Source: Actinomycetes bacterium (GTDB lineage Bacteria; Actinomycetota; Actinomycetes; Actinomycetales; JAJYRW01). Taken from it: a DNA stretch of 8,429 nt. The notes below the pieces were generated by a model. It was given only the letters and a program-made list of their open reading frames with translations, did no database searches and was not told the DNA's origin. A program made the translations under genes and the position numbers. Shown piece by piece: positions 7,612-8,429 of the stretch; position 1 is the first letter of the stretch; each line of letters opens with the position of its first letter. The DNA is taken from the NCBI GenBank assembly GCA_021793895.1, contig JAJYRW010000053.1, positions 1 to 8,429 on the forward strand, in the 5' to 3' direction.

Positions 7612-8429
7612 ATGGGCAAAACGCCTTTGCGACTGGCCGATTTTGGCGCGACGCATTTAGTGGGAATCGGGGGCGCTGGAATGTCGGTCATCGCCCAACT
7701 CCTAGCCGCACGCGGTGTAGCAGTATCAGGGTGTGATCGGGATCAGTCCGCAGCCGTAGCTGATTTGGTCGCAGCGGGCATCTGGGTGGAAGTGGGCCAC
7801 AGCGCCGAGCACGTTGACGGGATTGACACGCTCGTTATTTCCACGGCCGTGCGCGCAGACAACCCCGATCTGGTGGCCGCGCGGGCTGGCGGAGTGCGCG
7901 TATTGCATCGCTCCGAAGCCCTAGCCGCCCTCATGGCGGAAGACCGCGCCGTGGCGGTGGCGGGAACCCATGGAAAAACGACTACTACGGCGATGCTGGC
8001 CGCGGCCCTGCACGGCGGGGGAGTGGACGCCTCCGTAGCCATTGGAGCCCGCCTTTCTGCCGGAGCGTCCGGAGCCCATGTGGGAGCGGCCCCCGTCTTT
8101 ATTGCCGAAGCCGATGAATCAGACGGCTCCTTTTTGCGCTATCACCCCGAAATCGCCATCGTTACTAACTTGGAGCCGGATCACTTAGATCACTACGGCA
8201 CCGTGGGGGCAGTTACGCAAGCTTTCGAACAGTTCATTGCCGGTATGCCCGAAGGCGCCACGCTGATCGCCTGCGCTGATGATCCCGGAGCGCAAGCTCT
8301 GGCGCGCTGGGCCGCCAAACACGTGCGCGTATTGACCTATGGGACAACCGCCGCGGCGAACGTGCCGATCGAGATTGCCGGTTTAACACTGCGCGTCCCC
8401 ACTGATCCCGGCGCGCTTGCGTCCCGAGC
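7612..8429 (+). CDS. murC: UDP-N-acetylmuramate--L-alanine ligase MurC, 3'-truncated by the window edge
   Basis: Cytoplasmic Mur ligase that adds L-Ala to UDP-MurNAc, the first amino acid of the stem. The frame stays open to the last base; 272 residues are visible of a usual ~460-490, so the C-terminal domain is missing. Motifs counted from ATG 7612: HLVGIGGAGMS (15-25), the MurC-type Rossmann loop; STAVRADNP; HRSEALAALM; ATP loop GTHGKTTTT (118-126); EADESDGSF (166-174); NLEPDHLDHYG (186-196). EADESDG and GTHGKTTTT separate it from MurD, MurE and MurF. An in-frame ATG at 7597 would add five residues and overlap the murG end by 11 bases; neither start has a strong Shine-Dalgarno, so the start is uncertain by 15 bases. 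In this gene order ftsQ would be expected downstream. Confidence 0.95.
   Translation, partial: MGKTPLRLADFGATHLVGIGGAGMSVIAQLLAARGVAVSGCDRDQSAAVADLVAAGIWVEVGHSAEHVDGIDTLVISTAVRADNPDLVAARAGGVRVLHRSEALAALMAEDRAVAVAGTHGKTTTTAMLAAALHGGGVDASVAIGARLSAGASGAHVGAAPVFIAEADESDGSFLRYHPEIAIVTNLEPDHLDHYGTVGAVTQAFEQFIAGMPEGATLIACADDPGAQALARWAAKHVRVLTYGTTAAANVPIEIAGLTLRVPTDPGALASR

Noticed and set aside
1..8429. Mobile elements, CRISPR arrays, tRNA or rRNA genes, riboswitches, promoters
   Set aside because: Nearly every base is inside conserved dcw genes; no terminal repeats, spacer arrays or RNA-gene signatures were seen, and intergenic gaps are at most 4 bases.

Overview
This window is a slice of a division and cell-wall (dcw) gene cluster from a high-GC Gram-positive bacterium (Actinomycetota). 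Seven genes lie head to tail on the + strand in the order murE (3' part), murF, mraY, murD, ftsW, murG, murC (5' part). That order matches the cluster in Mycobacterium and other actinobacteria. The protein signatures agree: MurG has GNGEQ near its C-terminus, MraY has [10 protein letters not shown] and a long Cys-containing outer loop, and FtsW has LPLVSAGGSA. GC content is high by eye (not counted). TTA leucine codons are common (for example in mraY, murD and murC), which argues against Streptomyces. A moderately high-GC lineage such as Actinomycetaceae is plausible, but this is inference.

Layout: bases 1-1045 hold the C-terminal two thirds of MurE. MurF (1036-2553) overlaps murE by 10 bases. 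mraY (2554-3639) starts directly after the murF stop. murD (3636-5162) starts on a GTG that overlaps the mraY stop. ftsW (5163-6473) starts directly after the murD stop. murG (6477-7607) follows after 3 bases, and murC (7612 to the window end) after 4 bases, or overlapping if an upstream ATG is used. No intergenic space is long enough for a promoter or terminator, so this is the interior of one translationally coupled operon. The expected ftsQ and ftsZ would lie downstream, outside the window.

Together the genes make and export the peptidoglycan precursor. MurC, MurD, MurE and MurF add L-Ala, D-Glu, the diamino acid and D-Ala-D-Ala to UDP-MurNAc in the cytoplasm. MraY loads the product onto undecaprenyl phosphate (lipid I), and MurG adds GlcNAc (lipid II). 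FtsW polymerises lipid II at the septum.

No undescribed system is visible; this is core, conserved machinery. The points worth a second look are small: a perfect 10-bp inverted repeat inside a murD linker that looks longer than usual, a 30-base-period direct repeat in the MurF N-terminal domain, Cys pairs in predicted outer loops of FtsW and MraY, and a few departures from family motifs in MurD and MraY.
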